This document shows, piece after piece, positions 9,591 to 19,737 of a stretch of 49,020 nt of DNA. Within the stretch, counting starts at the first letter, position 1, and every line of letters starts with the position of its first letter. Where the stretch lies: contig JABDKA010000198.1 of assembly GCA_013002405.1 (NCBI GenBank), positions 1-49,020 on the forward strand, in the 5' to 3' direction. The notes below the pieces were generated by a model. It saw only the letters and a program-made list of their open reading frames with translations, searched no databases and was not told the origin of the DNA. Origin of the DNA: Sulfitobacter sp. GTDB lineage: Bacteria; Pseudomonadota; Alphaproteobacteria; Rhodobacterales; Rhodobacteraceae. The position numbers were made by a program, and so were the translations under genes.

Positions 9591-11309
9591 TTACTTCATG
9601 CGGTACCAGTCCGCCACATTCCACAGCTCGGAGTCCCAGACGTTCAGGATAACACCGCCCAGGGAGTTGGCGTGAGCCGAGACGCGCGCACGGTTCACCA
9701 GCGGTACGATGGTCATCGTATCTTTGGTGATCATGTCGTTCATCTTCTTGGCGATCTCCGCACGCTTGTCGATGTCACCGGTGCGTGCCAGTTCATCGAT
9801 CAGAGCGTCATACTCGGGGTCGCAGAAGCGGTTGATGTTCTCACCCTGCCACTGGCTTGCGGGCTTGGGCTCGTTGCCGCAACGGTAGGCCGCCAGATAG
9901 GTCTGGGGGTCGGTGCCGTTGAAGGTGTTGGCGTACATTTCCACGTCCGCATAGAACTTCTGGAAGGTGTCCGGGGAACCCGGGTCACCGCCGAAGAAGA
10001 CCGAAGCATCAAGGTTGCGCAGCTCGGTTTCGACACCGATCTGGCTCCACCAGTCCTTGATCAGGGCCTGAAAGTCCTGACGCACAGCGTTGGTCGAGGT
10101 CTGATAGAGGATGGAGAGCTTGACGCCATCCTTGTCGCGCACGCCGTCACCATCGCTGTCGACCCAGCCTGCCTCATCCAGCAGTGCTTTCGCGCCGTCG
10201 ATGTCCTGCGTCAGGCACTCGGTATTGTCCGAGGCATAGATCGCGGGGGCGGGGACCAGGTTACAGGTCGGTGCGCCGGCCTTGCCGTAGCCCACTTCGG
10301 TCAGCAGTTCACGGTCGATGGCCATCGACAAGGCGCGCCGGACCTTCTCATCGCTCAGGAAGGGGTGCGGCTCTGCCACGGTGGACCGCGTCTCTGGTGG
10401 CAGGTCGGGCGAGGGGTTGGTCAGGTTCATCTCAAGACGCTCAACCAGCGGGCCGAAGCCTGCGATGGCGATGCCCTTGCCGCCTTCTTCCATCTTGGCG
10501 ATGACGTCGGGGGCCAGCTGCAGGTTCCAGGCATAGTCGAATTCGCCCGTCTCAAGAACGGCGCGGCCCGCGGCCGTCGCATCGCCGCCGCCCTTGAAGG
10601 TCAGCTTGGCGAAGGCCGGCTTGCCCTCGTGGCGGAAGTTCTCGTTGGCTTCCATCGTGATCACGTCATTGGGACGGAATTCCACCACCTTGAAGGGACC
10701 GGTGCCGATGGGGTTGAAGTTCTCGGTCGTGCACTCAGGGGCCTTGGCACCCATGCAGTCGGCGAATTGAGCAGCCTGGATAATCGGGCTCTCACCGCCG
10801 ACAAATGGGCCGTAAGGGTTTGGCTGGGGACTGGAGAAAGTGACCTTCACGGTCTTGTCGTCAAGCGCCTCAACGCTTTCCACGCCGTCGAACTTGGCAC
10901 CCTGGGCGCAGCCGCCTTCGGGGTGCATGCAGTAGTCGGCGGTAAAGACCACGTCAGCTGACGTAAATGGCGTGCCGTCGGACCAGGTGATGCCGTCGGC
11001 CAGCTGCCAGGTGATGGTGGTCAGATCTTCGGACACGCCGCCATTGGCGACGGTCGGCACTTCTGCGGCCAGGAAGGGGATCATTTCACCCTTCTCGTTG
11101 TAGCGCGCCAGAGGCTCAATAATCAGGGAGGCGGATTCAACGTCCTTGGTGCCGCCCGACAAAAAGGGGTTCAGGATGGAGGGTGCCTGCCAGTACAGGA
11201 TCTTGACCTCACCATCGCGTCCGCGCTCGCCTACGTGGCCGTCGGCGAAAGCAACGGGGGCAAAGGCAACCGAGGCAATTGCACCCATCAAGAGGGTTCT
11301 CATCTTCAT
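9591..11309 (-). CDS. ABC transporter substrate-binding protein, peptide/opine family (SBP_bac_5)
   Basis: Periplasmic solute-binding lipid-free protein of the family-5 (DppA/OppA-like) type. I start it at 11309 (MKMRTLLMGAIASVAFA), with AAGGAG six bases upstream at 11316-11321, giving 572 residues. A signal peptide is predicted with cleavage after AFA near residue 22. Family features include EPLARYNEKGEMIPFLAA near the N-terminus, the GTGPFKVVEF stretch, and the aspartate-rich loop DSDGDGVRDKDG. It is the first gene of the minus-strand transporter operon and diverges from the ATPase gene. Confidence 0.93.
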   Translation of the reverse strand: MKMRTLLMGAIASVAFAPVAFADGHVGERGRDGEVKILYWQAPSILNPFLSGGTKDVESASLIIEPLARYNEKGEMIPFLAAEVPTVANGGVSEDLTTITWQLADGITWSDGTPFTSADVVFTADYCMHPEGGCAQGAKFDGVESVEALDDKTVKVTFSSPQPNPYGPFVGGESPIIQAAQFADCMGAKAPECTTENFNPIGTGPFKVVEFRPNDVITMEANENFRHEGKPAFAKLTFKGGGDATAAGRAVLETGEFDYAWNLQLAPDVIAKMEEGGKGIAIAGFGPLVERLEMNLTNPSPDLPPETRSTVAEPHPFLSDEKVRRALSMAIDRELLTEVGYGKAGAPTCNLVPAPAIYASDNTECLTQDIDGAKALLDEAGWVDSDGDGVRDKDGVKLSILYQTSTNAVRQDFQALIKDWWSQIGVETELRNLDASVFFGGDPGSPDTFQKFYADVEMYANTFNGTDPQTYLAAYRCGNEPKPASQWQGENINRFCDPEYDALIDELARTGDIDKRAEIAKKMNDMITKDTMTIVPLVNRARVSAHANSLGGVILNVWDSELWNVADWYRMK

Positions 11310-11614
11310 TTTATACTCCTTGTTGGACACTTTAGTCGTGCCGCAGTGCGGGGCAGGATTGGCCCACCCTCATTTTACGGAACCGAAAACGCATGAAGAA
11401 CCACAGCTAACCTGACCTTAAGTCGGAAGATTATCTGAGAATGGTCCCTGCACCCCCGGCGCGCATGCCTTGTATCGAAACAGGTTTGGCCAGAAATGCA
11501 AGCCCGGAGATAGCGAGCGATACAAAATTGAGCAGCGGGCGCGCAGAGGTTTGACCTGTCCGTCCGATGGCCGTAGCGTCGGGTCTGCTGCCGCCATTCA
11601 CGTCAGGGATAAAG

Positions 11615-13447
11615 ATGCTGGACCAGTCAAACGACAAACCGATTGCGCAGATCAAGGGGCTGAGGGTTGAATTTCAGACCAAGGATGGCCCGGTGGTGGG
11701 GGTCGAGGACGTCTCGTTCGACATCAACCCCGGAGAGACGGTCTGCGTGGTGGGGGAAAGCGGCTCCGGCAAATCGGTCTCCTCACTGTCTCTGATGCGC
11801 CTTGTGGAATACGGCGGGGGAGAGATCTCGGGCGGGCAGCTGATCTTCGACGGGCGTGAGGTGGGTGAGGTAAACCTCGCTGAAACTGACCAGAAAAAGA
11901 TGCGCCACATCCGCGGCAACGAAATCGGGATGATCTTTCAGGAACCCATGACGGCCCTCAACCCGGTCTTCACCGTAGGCCGCCAGATGACCGAAGGACT
12001 GCGCCTGCACAAGAACCTCAGCAGGTCCCAGGCCGAAGCGCGCGCGCTGGAGCTGCTCAAGCAGGTCCGCATTCCCGAAGCCGAGCGCCGTCTCAAGCAG
12101 TATCCCCACGAACTTTCGGGCGGCATGCGTCAGCGGGTCGTGATCGCCATGGCCCTGGCCTGTGAACCGCGTCTGCTGATCGCGGATGAGCCGACAACCG
12201 CGCTCGATGTGACGATCCAGGCCGAAATCCTCGCCCTGATGGACCGGCTTAAGCGGGAAACCGGCACAGCGGTGATGTTCATCACCCACGATATGGCCGT
12301 CGTGGCCCAAATGGCCGACCGTGTCGTGGTCATGTTCCGCGGCAACAAGGTTGAGGAAGGTCCGGTCGAGCAGATCTTCGAGAACCCGCAGCACGCTTAT
12401 ACCAAGGCCCTTCTGGCCGCCGTCCCCAAACTGGGCGAAATGACCGGCAAGAAATACCCCGAACCGATGAAGCTGCTGGGCAGCGAGGACAAGGAAATTG
12501 TTCCGATCAAGGGCACGGAAGAGGTGCTTCTGACCGTGAAGGGGTTGACGACGCGCTTCCCCGTCACAGGCGGGTTCCTGCGCCGCACCGTGGCCAACGT
12601 GCACGCGGTCGAAGACATCTCCTTTACCATCAACAAGGGTCAGACCCTCAGCCTGGTGGGCGAGTCGGGCTGCGGCAAGTCTACCGCCGGACGCTCCATC
12701 TTGCGGCTGGTCGAGCCGATGGCGGGGGAGATCGACCTTGGTGGCAAAGATATCATGGCGCTTACTCAGAAGGAACTGCGCACCGCTCGGCTGGACATGC
12801 AGATGATCTTCCAGGATCCCTTCGCCTCGCTCAATCCGCAGATGCAGTTGAGCGATCAGGTGGCCGAACCGATCCACAACTTCAAGACGCTAAAGGGCAA
12901 CGAGATCTCCAAAAGGGTCGAGATGCTTTTTGACCGGGTGGAACTGCCGCGCTCTTTCATGCGGCGCTTCCCGCACGAGCTGTCGGGCGGTCAGCGACAG
13001 CGGGTCGCAATCGCCCGAGCGCTTGCGCTGAACCCCAAGCTGATCATCGCGGATGAGGCCGTCTCGGCGCTTGACGTGTCGGTACAGGCGCAGGTCCTGA
13101 ACCTGATGATGGAGCTTCAGGCGGAACTGGGTCTCAGCTTTCTTTTCATCAGCCACGACATGGCGGTGGTCGAACGGGTCAGCCACTATGTGGGGGTTAT
13201 GTACCTCGGCCGTATCGTTGAAATTGGCCCGCGCCAGGCGGTTTTCGAAAACCCGCAGCATCCCTATACCCAGGCCCTTATGAAGGCCGTTCCCATCGCC
13301 GACCCGCGCAAGCGCAAAGACGAGAAGGACCTGAATTTCAAGCCCATTCCGTCGCCCATCCACCCCATCGGGTACGAGCCCGATCCGACCGTCTTCCGCC
13401 AGATCGAGCCGGGCCACGAGATCCTGCTGACCGACAGCGGGTATTGA
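11615..13447 (+). CDS. Fused double-domain peptide ABC transporter ATPase (DppD-DppF type)
   Basis: Energises the adjacent importer. Two complete ATPase domains are fused in 610 residues. The first has Walker A GESGSGKS (about 47-54) and signature LSGGMRQR (about 167); the second has Walker A GESGCGKS (about 349-356) and signature LSGGQRQR (about 456). Each half ends with the oligopeptide-type C-terminal region seen as [10 protein letters not shown] or [11 protein letters not shown] choose the ATG at 11615 ([10 protein letters not shown]) because the 16 residues before it look non-coding. It is transcribed divergently from the binding protein and 10 bp ahead of argE. Confidence 0.93.
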   Translation: MLDQSNDKPIAQIKGLRVEFQTKDGPVVGVEDVSFDINPGETVCVVGESGSGKSVSSLSLMRLVEYGGGEISGGQLIFDGREVGEVNLAETDQKKMRHIRGNEIGMIFQEPMTALNPVFTVGRQMTEGLRLHKNLSRSQAEARALELLKQVRIPEAERRLKQYPHELSGGMRQRVVIAMALACEPRLLIADEPTTALDVTIQAEILALMDRLKRETGTAVMFITHDMAVVAQMADRVVVMFRGNKVEEGPVEQIFENPQHAYTKALLAAVPKLGEMTGKKYPEPMKLLGSEDKEIVPIKGTEEVLLTVKGLTTRFPVTGGFLRRTVANVHAVEDISFTINKGQTLSLVGESGCGKSTAGRSILRLVEPMAGEIDLGGKDIMALTQKELRTARLDMQMIFQDPFASLNPQMQLSDQVAEPIHNFKTLKGNEISKRVEMLFDRVELPRSFMRRFPHELSGGQRQRVAIARALALNPKLIIADEAVSALDVSVQAQVLNLMMELQAELGLSFLFISHDMAVVERVSHYVGVMYLGRIVEIGPRQAVFENPQHPYTQALMKAVPIADPRKRKDEKDLNFKPIPSPIHPIGYEPDPTVFRQIEPGHEILLTDSGY

Positions 13448-13457
13448 AGGAGCCCTC

Positions 13458-14621
13458 ATGCCCGATCGTCTGACGCCGTTTCAGCTCATGGAAAAGCTGG
13501 TGAGCTTTCCCACAGTGTCGCGTGACACCAACATCCCCCTGATCGATTGGGTGGCCGACTACCTTTCCAGCCACGGCATCGAAAGCCACCGCTATATTGA
13601 TCCTGAACAGCCCAAGCACGCGCTTTTTGCGCATGTCGGGCCCTGGAAGGAAGGCGCAGTGGTCCTGTCCGGTCACACGGACGTGGTGCCCATTGACGGC
13701 CAGCCCTGGGACACCGATCCCTTCGAAGTGGTCGAGCGGGAGGGCAAATACTACGGCCGCGGCACCTGTGATATGAAGGGTTTCGACGCCCTCGCCCTCT
13801 GGGCACTGGTCCAGGGGCACTACGGAAATCTCAAACGCCCCCTGCAGATCGCCCTGAGCTTTGACGAAGAAGTCGGCTGCACCGGTGCACCGCCGATGAT
13901 CGAGGCGATGCAGCCCGTCCTGCCCAAGGGCGAACTTGCCATCATCGGAGAGCCTTCCTCCATGCAGGCCGTGACCGGACACAAGGGCGGCATCGGGTTC
14001 GACACCCACGTGATAGGGCATGAGATCCATTCATCGCTCCTGCACAAGGGCGTGAACGCGATCATGGCGGGGGCCAAGCTCATCGAATGGGCCAACCAGA
14101 TGAACACCGAAAACATGGAGGACAAGCCGACGGAGCTTGCCGCCATGTTCGATCCGCCCTTCACCACCCTGCACGTGGGCATGATCTCGGGCGGGACGGC
14201 GCACAACATCACTGCCAAGGACTGCCGCTTTGCGATGGATTTCCGCGTGGTGCCGGGCGAGAGCAAAGAGGTCTGGGCGAGCCAGTATCTGGAAAAGGTG
14301 CGCGAGGTGGAGGCCAAGATGCAGGCGGTCGTGCCCGAAACCCGCATCGGGATCACGCCGCGCTTTGACGTGCCGGGCCTGAAACCGGAAGAGGAGGGCG
14401 CCGCCGAGACCCTCGTGCGCCAGATCACCGGCGACAATGCCAGCCACAAGGTCAGCTATGGCACCGAGGCCGGTCAGTTCCAGGAGGCAGGCTATTCCGC
14501 CGTGATCTGCGGTCCCGGCTCCATCGACCAGGCCCACCAACCCAATGAATATATCGAAGTGTCGCAGTTCGACGCAGGCCATCAATTCATGAAAGACCTG
14601 CTGGCACGTCTAAGCACCTGA
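13458..14621 (+). CDS. argE: ArgE-type deacetylase (acetylornithine deacetylase family, M20)
   Basis: Zinc-dependent M20A amidohydrolase that removes the acetyl group from N-acetylornithine or a related N-acyl amino acid. The 387-residue protein shows metal and catalytic motifs in order: SGHTDVVPIDG (about 72-82), YGRGTCDMKGFDA, SFDEEVGCTG with the catalytic Glu pair, GEPSS, and a C-terminal metal histidine region GSIDQAHQPNEYI. AAGGAG at 13446-13451 overlaps the end of the ATPase gene, so the two are co-transcribed. Location in a transporter operon suggests a catabolic role rather than arginine biosynthesis; the symbol follows the family name. Confidence 0.83.
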   Translation: MPDRLTPFQLMEKLVSFPTVSRDTNIPLIDWVADYLSSHGIESHRYIDPEQPKHALFAHVGPWKEGAVVLSGHTDVVPIDGQPWDTDPFEVVEREGKYYGRGTCDMKGFDALALWALVQGHYGNLKRPLQIALSFDEEVGCTGAPPMIEAMQPVLPKGELAIIGEPSSMQAVTGHKGGIGFDTHVIGHEIHSSLLHKGVNAIMAGAKLIEWANQMNTENMEDKPTELAAMFDPPFTTLHVGMISGGTAHNITAKDCRFAMDFRVVPGESKEVWASQYLEKVREVEAKMQAVVPETRIGITPRFDVPGLKPEEEGAAETLVRQITGDNASHKVSYGTEAGQFQEAGYSAVICGPGSIDQAHQPNEYIEVSQFDAGHQFMKDLLARLST

Positions 14622-14630
14622 AGTCTTCTT

Positions 14631-14654
14631 GGGGGCAACACCCCTCTCTTTTTC
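14631..14654 (+). terminator. Short hairpin with T tract after argE
   Basis: Five-pair stem (14631-14635 with 14641-14645, one G-T pair), loop CAACA, followed by a T-rich run. It is weak but well placed, ten bases after the argE stop. Confidence 0.45.
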
Positions 14655-14666
14655 ACCAGAAATACT
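14644..14666 (-). repeat. Dispersed intergenic motif AGTATTT..GGTGA.AAAGAGA, copy 1
   Basis: On the minus strand this stretch matches the motif at 35939-35962 at about 19 of 24 positions, sharing the AG-ATTT, GGTGA and AAAGAGA blocks. Both copies lie in short intergenic gaps beside a small G-run/C-run hairpin. From memory, similar CCCCGGAGTATTT elements are common in Rhodobacteraceae intergenic regions. Confidence 0.4.
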
Positions 14667-14730
14667 CAAACGTGTCCTTGCCCCATTTGATACCTTGCCA
14701 GAAGGACGCACCGTCCTTTGATGTTGACCT

Positions 14731-16077
14731 ATGCCGTACTTCCCGATCACCCTGACCAGCCCTGTCCTCTATCCCGGACCGCCACCAAGGGAGGCGGATG
14801 TGGTGGTCATCGGGGGCGGGGTCATCGGGATCTGTGCGGCCCTCTCCCTTGCCCGGTCAGGCCTGCGGGTGACCCTGCTGGAAAAGGGCCGGATCGCGGG
14901 CGAACAATCCTCTCGCAACTGGGGCTGGATCCGCCAGCAGGGGCGGGACCCGGCGGAATTGCCCATCATGGTGGAGGCGCGGCGGCTCTGGCAGGAGCTT
15001 GCACGCAAGAGCAATCAGGACTTTGGGTTGCGGCAGGGCGGGGTGACTTACGTCGCCCGCACAGCGGTGCAACTTGAGACGTTCGAGCGCTGGCTGCCCC
15101 ACGCCCGGACCCACGGGGTGGACACGAAGATGCTCAGCGCGGCCGAAGTGGCCGCTTGCCTTCCGGGCCTTGAAGGCAAGATTGCGGGGGCAATGGTGAC
15201 CCCCTCGGACATGCGGGCCGAGCCTTGGTTGGCCGTGCCTGCCCTGGCCACCCTTGCCGCGCGGGCCGGGGTGCGGATCGTTGAGAATTGCGCCGTGCGG
15301 GCGCTCGATATCGTCGCTGGCCGGGTCGTGGGTGTGGTGACAGAAGCGGGCAGGGTGCGGGCGCAAAGAACCGTTCTGGCGGGCGGGGCCTGGTCCGCGC
15401 TCTTCCTGCGGCGGCACGGCTTGGACCTGCCGCAACTCTCCGTGCGCGAAAGCGTACTGGCGACGCAAGCCATGCCGCAGATTACCGAAGGGGCGGTGGC
15501 CTACGGCAAGGTCGCCTTTCGGCGCCGGATGGATGGCGGCTACAGCCTTGCCCCGACCGGGGCGTCAGAGCTTTTCATCGGCCCCGATGCCTTTCGGGCG
15601 GCAACGAAATACCTCCCGCAACTGCGTGCCAGCCCCTTCTCCCAAGGCTACAGACCTTTCGCGCCCGAAGGTTTTCCCGATGCCTGGAGCACACCACGCG
15701 ACTGGAGTGAGGAGGACGCTTCCCCCTTCGAAGCGATGCGCATCCTGGACCCCAAACCCAACATGCCTGCACTCAAGCGATTAATCAGGCGATTCGGTCG
15801 GCTCTTCCCGGATATGCCGCCCGTCCGGCCCCGCGCCACTTGGGCCGGGATGATCGACACCATGCCCGATGTGGTCCCAGTGGTGGACCACTGCGCCGCC
15901 CTGCCGGGGCTGGTGATCGGCACGGGCATGTCCGGTCACGGGTTCGGCATCGGTCCCGGCATGGGCCGGGTGCTTGCCGCGCTGGTCACCGGCGAGCCTG
16001 TAGGGCATGATCTGACCAGATTTCGCGCGGACCGATTCACGGGCGGCAGCGCGATCGAGCTTGGCCCTTCCGTGTAA
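14731..16077 (+). CDS. FAD-dependent oxidoreductase, DAO family
   Basis: Probable amine or amino-acid oxidase/dehydrogenase of the D-amino-acid oxidase superfamily, 448 residues. The N-terminal dinucleotide-binding fold VVVIGGGVIGICAALSLARS (about 24-43) is followed by the FAD-ribose acidic residue in LLEKG. The sequence SSRNWGWIRQQGRD, where DAO relatives carry the flavin-contacting loop, follows. The C-terminal FAD motif is visible as GLVIGTGMSGHGFGIGPGMG (about 402-421). The substrate is unknown. It sits between argE and the two M20D hydrolases, so an amino acid or N-substituted amino acid released by them is a reasonable guess. Confidence 0.85.
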   Translation: MPYFPITLTSPVLYPGPPPREADVVVIGGGVIGICAALSLARSGLRVTLLEKGRIAGEQSSRNWGWIRQQGRDPAELPIMVEARRLWQELARKSNQDFGLRQGGVTYVARTAVQLETFERWLPHARTHGVDTKMLSAAEVAACLPGLEGKIAGAMVTPSDMRAEPWLAVPALATLAARAGVRIVENCAVRALDIVAGRVVGVVTEAGRVRAQRTVLAGGAWSALFLRRHGLDLPQLSVRESVLATQAMPQITEGAVAYGKVAFRRRMDGGYSLAPTGASELFIGPDAFRAATKYLPQLRASPFSQGYRPFAPEGFPDAWSTPRDWSEEDASPFEAMRILDPKPNMPALKRLIRRFGRLFPDMPPVRPRATWAGMIDTMPDVVPVVDHCAALPGLVIGTGMSGHGFGIGPGMGRVLAALVTGEPVGHDLTRFRADRFTGGSAIELGPSV

Positions 16078-16101
16078 GATCCGCATCGGAGGAAGACCGG
16101 C

Positions 16102-17271
16102 GTGCCCATCAAGAACCGATTTGCCGAAACCTACGAAGAAATCGCCGGGTGGCGGCGTCACCTGCACGCCCACCCCGAACTGGGATTTGAAGAGCACGAG
16201 ACGGCGAAATTCGTCGAGGAAAAGCTGCGCTCCTTCGGGATCAGCGACATCACCACGGGGATTGCCGGCACCGGTGTTGTTGCGGTGATCGAGGGACGCA
16301 GCAACACCTCGGGCCGTACCGTCGGTCTGCGCGCGGATATGGACGCCCTGCCGATCAAAGAGGCCACGGGCTTGCCTCATGCCTCGCAGAACCCCGGAAA
16401 GATGCACGCTTGCGGGCACGACGGTCACACGGCCATGCTGCTCGGGGCGGCGCAGTACCTCGCGCAGACGCGCAATTTCGACGGGCGCTGTGCGCTTATC
16501 TTCCAGCCCGCCGAGGAGAGCGGCGGTGGCGGCAACGTCATGGTCCAGGAGGGCCTGATGGAGCGATGGGGGATCGAGGAGGTCTACGGCATGCACAACA
16601 TGCCCGGCTATCCGACGGGCAAGTTCGCCATCCGCCCCGGCGCGCTTCTCGCGGCGGCGGATATGTTCGATATCGTCATCGAAGGGCAGGGCGGCCATGC
16701 CGCAGCCCCCCACGAGGCGATAGATACAAACCTCGCGGCGGCCCACGTCGTCATCGCACTTCAGTCCATCGCCAGCCGCAATGTTGACCCGGTAGAGCAG
16801 GTCGTGGTCTCCGTCTGCACGATCCGCAGCGATACCGAGAGCCACAATGTCCTGCCTCAGACGGTCAAGCTGATCGGCACGGTCCGTACGCTCGACGAAG
16901 AGGTGCGTGACCTGACCGAGGCGCGGCTGCGGGATTTGGTGACCCACACGGTGGCAGCCTATCAGTGCCGGGCGGACATAGACTACGCGCGCGGCTACCC
17001 CGTGACGGAGAACCACGAGCGGGAGACGGGTTATGCCGCTGATGTTGCGGAAAACATCGTACCAGGTGTCTGGCGGGACACGCCGCCGATCATGGCCGGA
17101 GAGGACTTTTCCTACATGCTCAACGTCCGTCCCGGTGCCTACATGATGATCGGCAACGGGACGGAGGGAGCGACGGTGCATCACCCCAAGTACGACTTCA
17201 ACGATGAGGCCATCCCCGCGGGCTGTTCATGGTTCGCCGAGATGGTTGAGACCCGCCTGCCGCTGGGGTAG
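16102..17271 (+). CDS. M20D amidohydrolase (hippurate hydrolase/IAA-amino acid hydrolase-like), copy 1
   Basis: Metal-dependent aminoacylase-type hydrolase that cleaves N-acyl amino acids, 389 residues. Motifs: WRRHLHAHPELGFEEHET (about 17-34), LRADMDALPI (about 77-86), MHACGHDGHTAMLLGAA with metal-binding Cys and His (about 101-117), FQPAEE with the catalytic Glu pair, MHNMPGYPTG, and AGEDFSYML near the C-terminus. The start is GTG at 16102 with GGAGG about ten bases upstream. It begins 24 bp after the oxidoreductase gene, so they are likely co-transcribed. It is a tandem paralogue of the next gene, of equal length and alignable almost without gaps. Confidence 0.9.
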   Translation: MPIKNRFAETYEEIAGWRRHLHAHPELGFEEHETAKFVEEKLRSFGISDITTGIAGTGVVAVIEGRSNTSGRTVGLRADMDALPIKEATGLPHASQNPGKMHACGHDGHTAMLLGAAQYLAQTRNFDGRCALIFQPAEESGGGGNVMVQEGLMERWGIEEVYGMHNMPGYPTGKFAIRPGALLAAADMFDIVIEGQGGHAAAPHEAIDTNLAAAHVVIALQSIASRNVDPVEQVVVSVCTIRSDTESHNVLPQTVKLIGTVRTLDEEVRDLTEARLRDLVTHTVAAYQCRADIDYARGYPVTENHERETGYAADVAENIVPGVWRDTPPIMAGEDFSYMLNVRPGAYMMIGNGTEGATVHHPKYDFNDEAIPAGCSWFAEMVETRLPLG

Positions 17272-17297
17272 GAAGCACATCAGAAAGAAACAACGCA

Positions 17298-17360
17298 GTC
17301 CCGGCCCCCGTGCCGGGACCTCCCGTGCGAAGGCAGAGGCCCTGGATCAGATCCGGGACG
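17298..17360. repeat. Dispersed paired-arm palindromic repeat, copy 2
   Basis: Left arm (about 17298-17322) holds the perfect inner palindrome GTCCCGG...CCGGGAC (17298-17304 with 17313-17319). Right arm (about 17336-17360) contains GATCCGGGAC and is the approximate reverse complement of the left. It fills most of the 122-bp gap between the tandem hydrolase genes and may control or interrupt transcription there. Confidence 0.6.
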
Positions 17361-17393
17361 GCGTTGCACTTCAAATGAACCAAAGGACATCCC

Positions 17394-18563
<1,170 letters not shown>

Positions 18564-18587
18564 GTCAGCCCGATGTGATGCGGAATG

Positions 18588-18617
18588 AACCGCCCGGCAC
18601 ATGCAGGGGCGGTTTTT
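18588..18617 (+). terminator. Rho-independent terminator after the M20D pair
   Basis: Perfect 8-bp stem AACCGCCC/GGGCGGTT (18588-18595 with 18607-18614) that runs into a T tract ending at 18617, located 25 bp after the stop. Confidence 0.8.
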
Positions 18618-18755
18618 CCCTTGGCTCCGATCCGCCCCCTTGATCACGAAGCGGTCTGTTGTTTCGCTGCCCAAAGCCTGTCAGGCTTACGGCAAGTGGA
18701 CGTGGGGGCCATTTCCAGCCTTTCTTCTGCACAGCAAAACAGCCGGGAGCGCCTG

Positions 18756-19733
18756 ATGGCCGTCACAGATCAGATACCCACGAAGTCGGGGTTTCACGCC
18801 AAGAGCACCGGGGCGGAGGTGGTCGCCGACATCAACCTGACGGGAAAAATTGCACTCGTCACGGGCGGTTACAGCGGCATCGGACTGGAAACGGTGCGCT
18901 GCCTTCTGGACAGGGGGGCCAGCGTCATCGTGCCGGTGCGCTCGCCGGAGAAGGCGAAGGAAACGCTCGGGGATCTGGCGAATAAGATCACGACGGCCCC
19001 CATGGACCTGGCGGATCTGTCATCTGTCCGCAAATTCGCGCAAGGGGTGCGGGAGGCCAACAGCCGCCTGGATTTGCTGATCAACAACGCGGGCATCATG
19101 GCCTGTCCCGAAGCGCGGGTGGGTCCGGGCTGGGAATCCCAGTTCGGGATCAACCACATGGGGCATTTCGCGCTGACCAGGGACCTCATACCGTTGCTGC
19201 AAAAGACGCCAGCGGCGCGGGTCGTAGCCCTCTCCTCGACCGCGCACAAAATATCGGACATCCGCTGGGACGATATCCAGTACGAGCGGACCGAGTATGA
19301 CAAATGGCAGGCCTACGGGCAGGCCAAGACGGCCAACGCGCTCTTTGCCAATGGCCTCTCGCGGCGCTTGCGTGACACGGGCGGGCTTGCCTTCTCCGTT
19401 CATCCCGGTGGCATCTTCACGCCCCTGCAGCGGCACCTGCCGAAAGAGGAAATGGTCGCCCTTGGTTGGCTGGACGAAACCGGGGAGCCGTCGGAACTGG
19501 CCAAACAGGGCTTCAAGACGCCCGAGCAGGGGGCCTCAACCACGCTCTGGGTCGCCACGTCTTCCGGGCTGGAGGGCAAGCAGGGTGTCTATTGCGAGAA
19601 TTGCGATATCGCCGCCGTGACCGATCCGGATAGTCAATTCGCCCGCTTCATGGGCGTCGATCCGCACGCCTGCGATGATGCTTCTGCGGAGCGGCTTTGG
19701 GAGGTGAGTGAGAGGCTTCTGAACGAGGCCTGA
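18756..19733 (+). CDS. Short-chain dehydrogenase/reductase (SDR)
   Basis: NAD(P)-dependent oxidoreductase of the classical SDR fold, 325 residues from the ATG at 18756, which has GGGAG six bases upstream; the longer upstream frame lies over a terminator and is not coding-like. Seen motifs: cofactor loop TGGYSGIG (36-43), NNAG (110-113), serine pair SS at 160-161, and the catalytic YGQAK (Tyr187, Lys191). The extended C-terminus resembles the retinol-dehydrogenase/WWOX-like subgroup. The substrate is unknown, and it is probably a single-gene unit, ending 4 bp from the convergent glycosyltransferase gene. Confidence 0.87.
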   Translation: MAVTDQIPTKSGFHAKSTGAEVVADINLTGKIALVTGGYSGIGLETVRCLLDRGASVIVPVRSPEKAKETLGDLANKITTAPMDLADLSSVRKFAQGVREANSRLDLLINNAGIMACPEARVGPGWESQFGINHMGHFALTRDLIPLLQKTPAARVVALSSTAHKISDIRWDDIQYERTEYDKWQAYGQAKTANALFANGLSRRLRDTGGLAFSVHPGGIFTPLQRHLPKEEMVALGWLDETGEPSELAKQGFKTPEQGASTTLWVATSSGLEGKQGVYCENCDIAAVTDPDSQFARFMGVDPHACDDASAERLWEVSERLLNEA

Positions 19734-19737
19734 GAGA

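Noticed and set aside
8230-10961. Long plus-strand open frames (427 and 495 codons) opposite the peptide transporter genes
   Set aside because: They lie antisense to clearly conserved permease and binding-protein genes; the translations are rich in His, Gly, Asp and Arg with no recognisable motif, as expected for the shadow frame of GC-rich genes.
15781-17184. A 467-codon minus-strand frame over the oxidoreductase and hydrolase genes
   Set aside because: It is antisense to two conserved genes, crosses their boundary, and has low-complexity composition typical of shadow frames.
18674-18688. Small perfect hairpin AAGCCT-GTC-AGGCTT upstream of the SDR gene
   Set aside because: The stem is only 6 bp with no T tract and no link to a known riboswitch or attenuator; likely chance.
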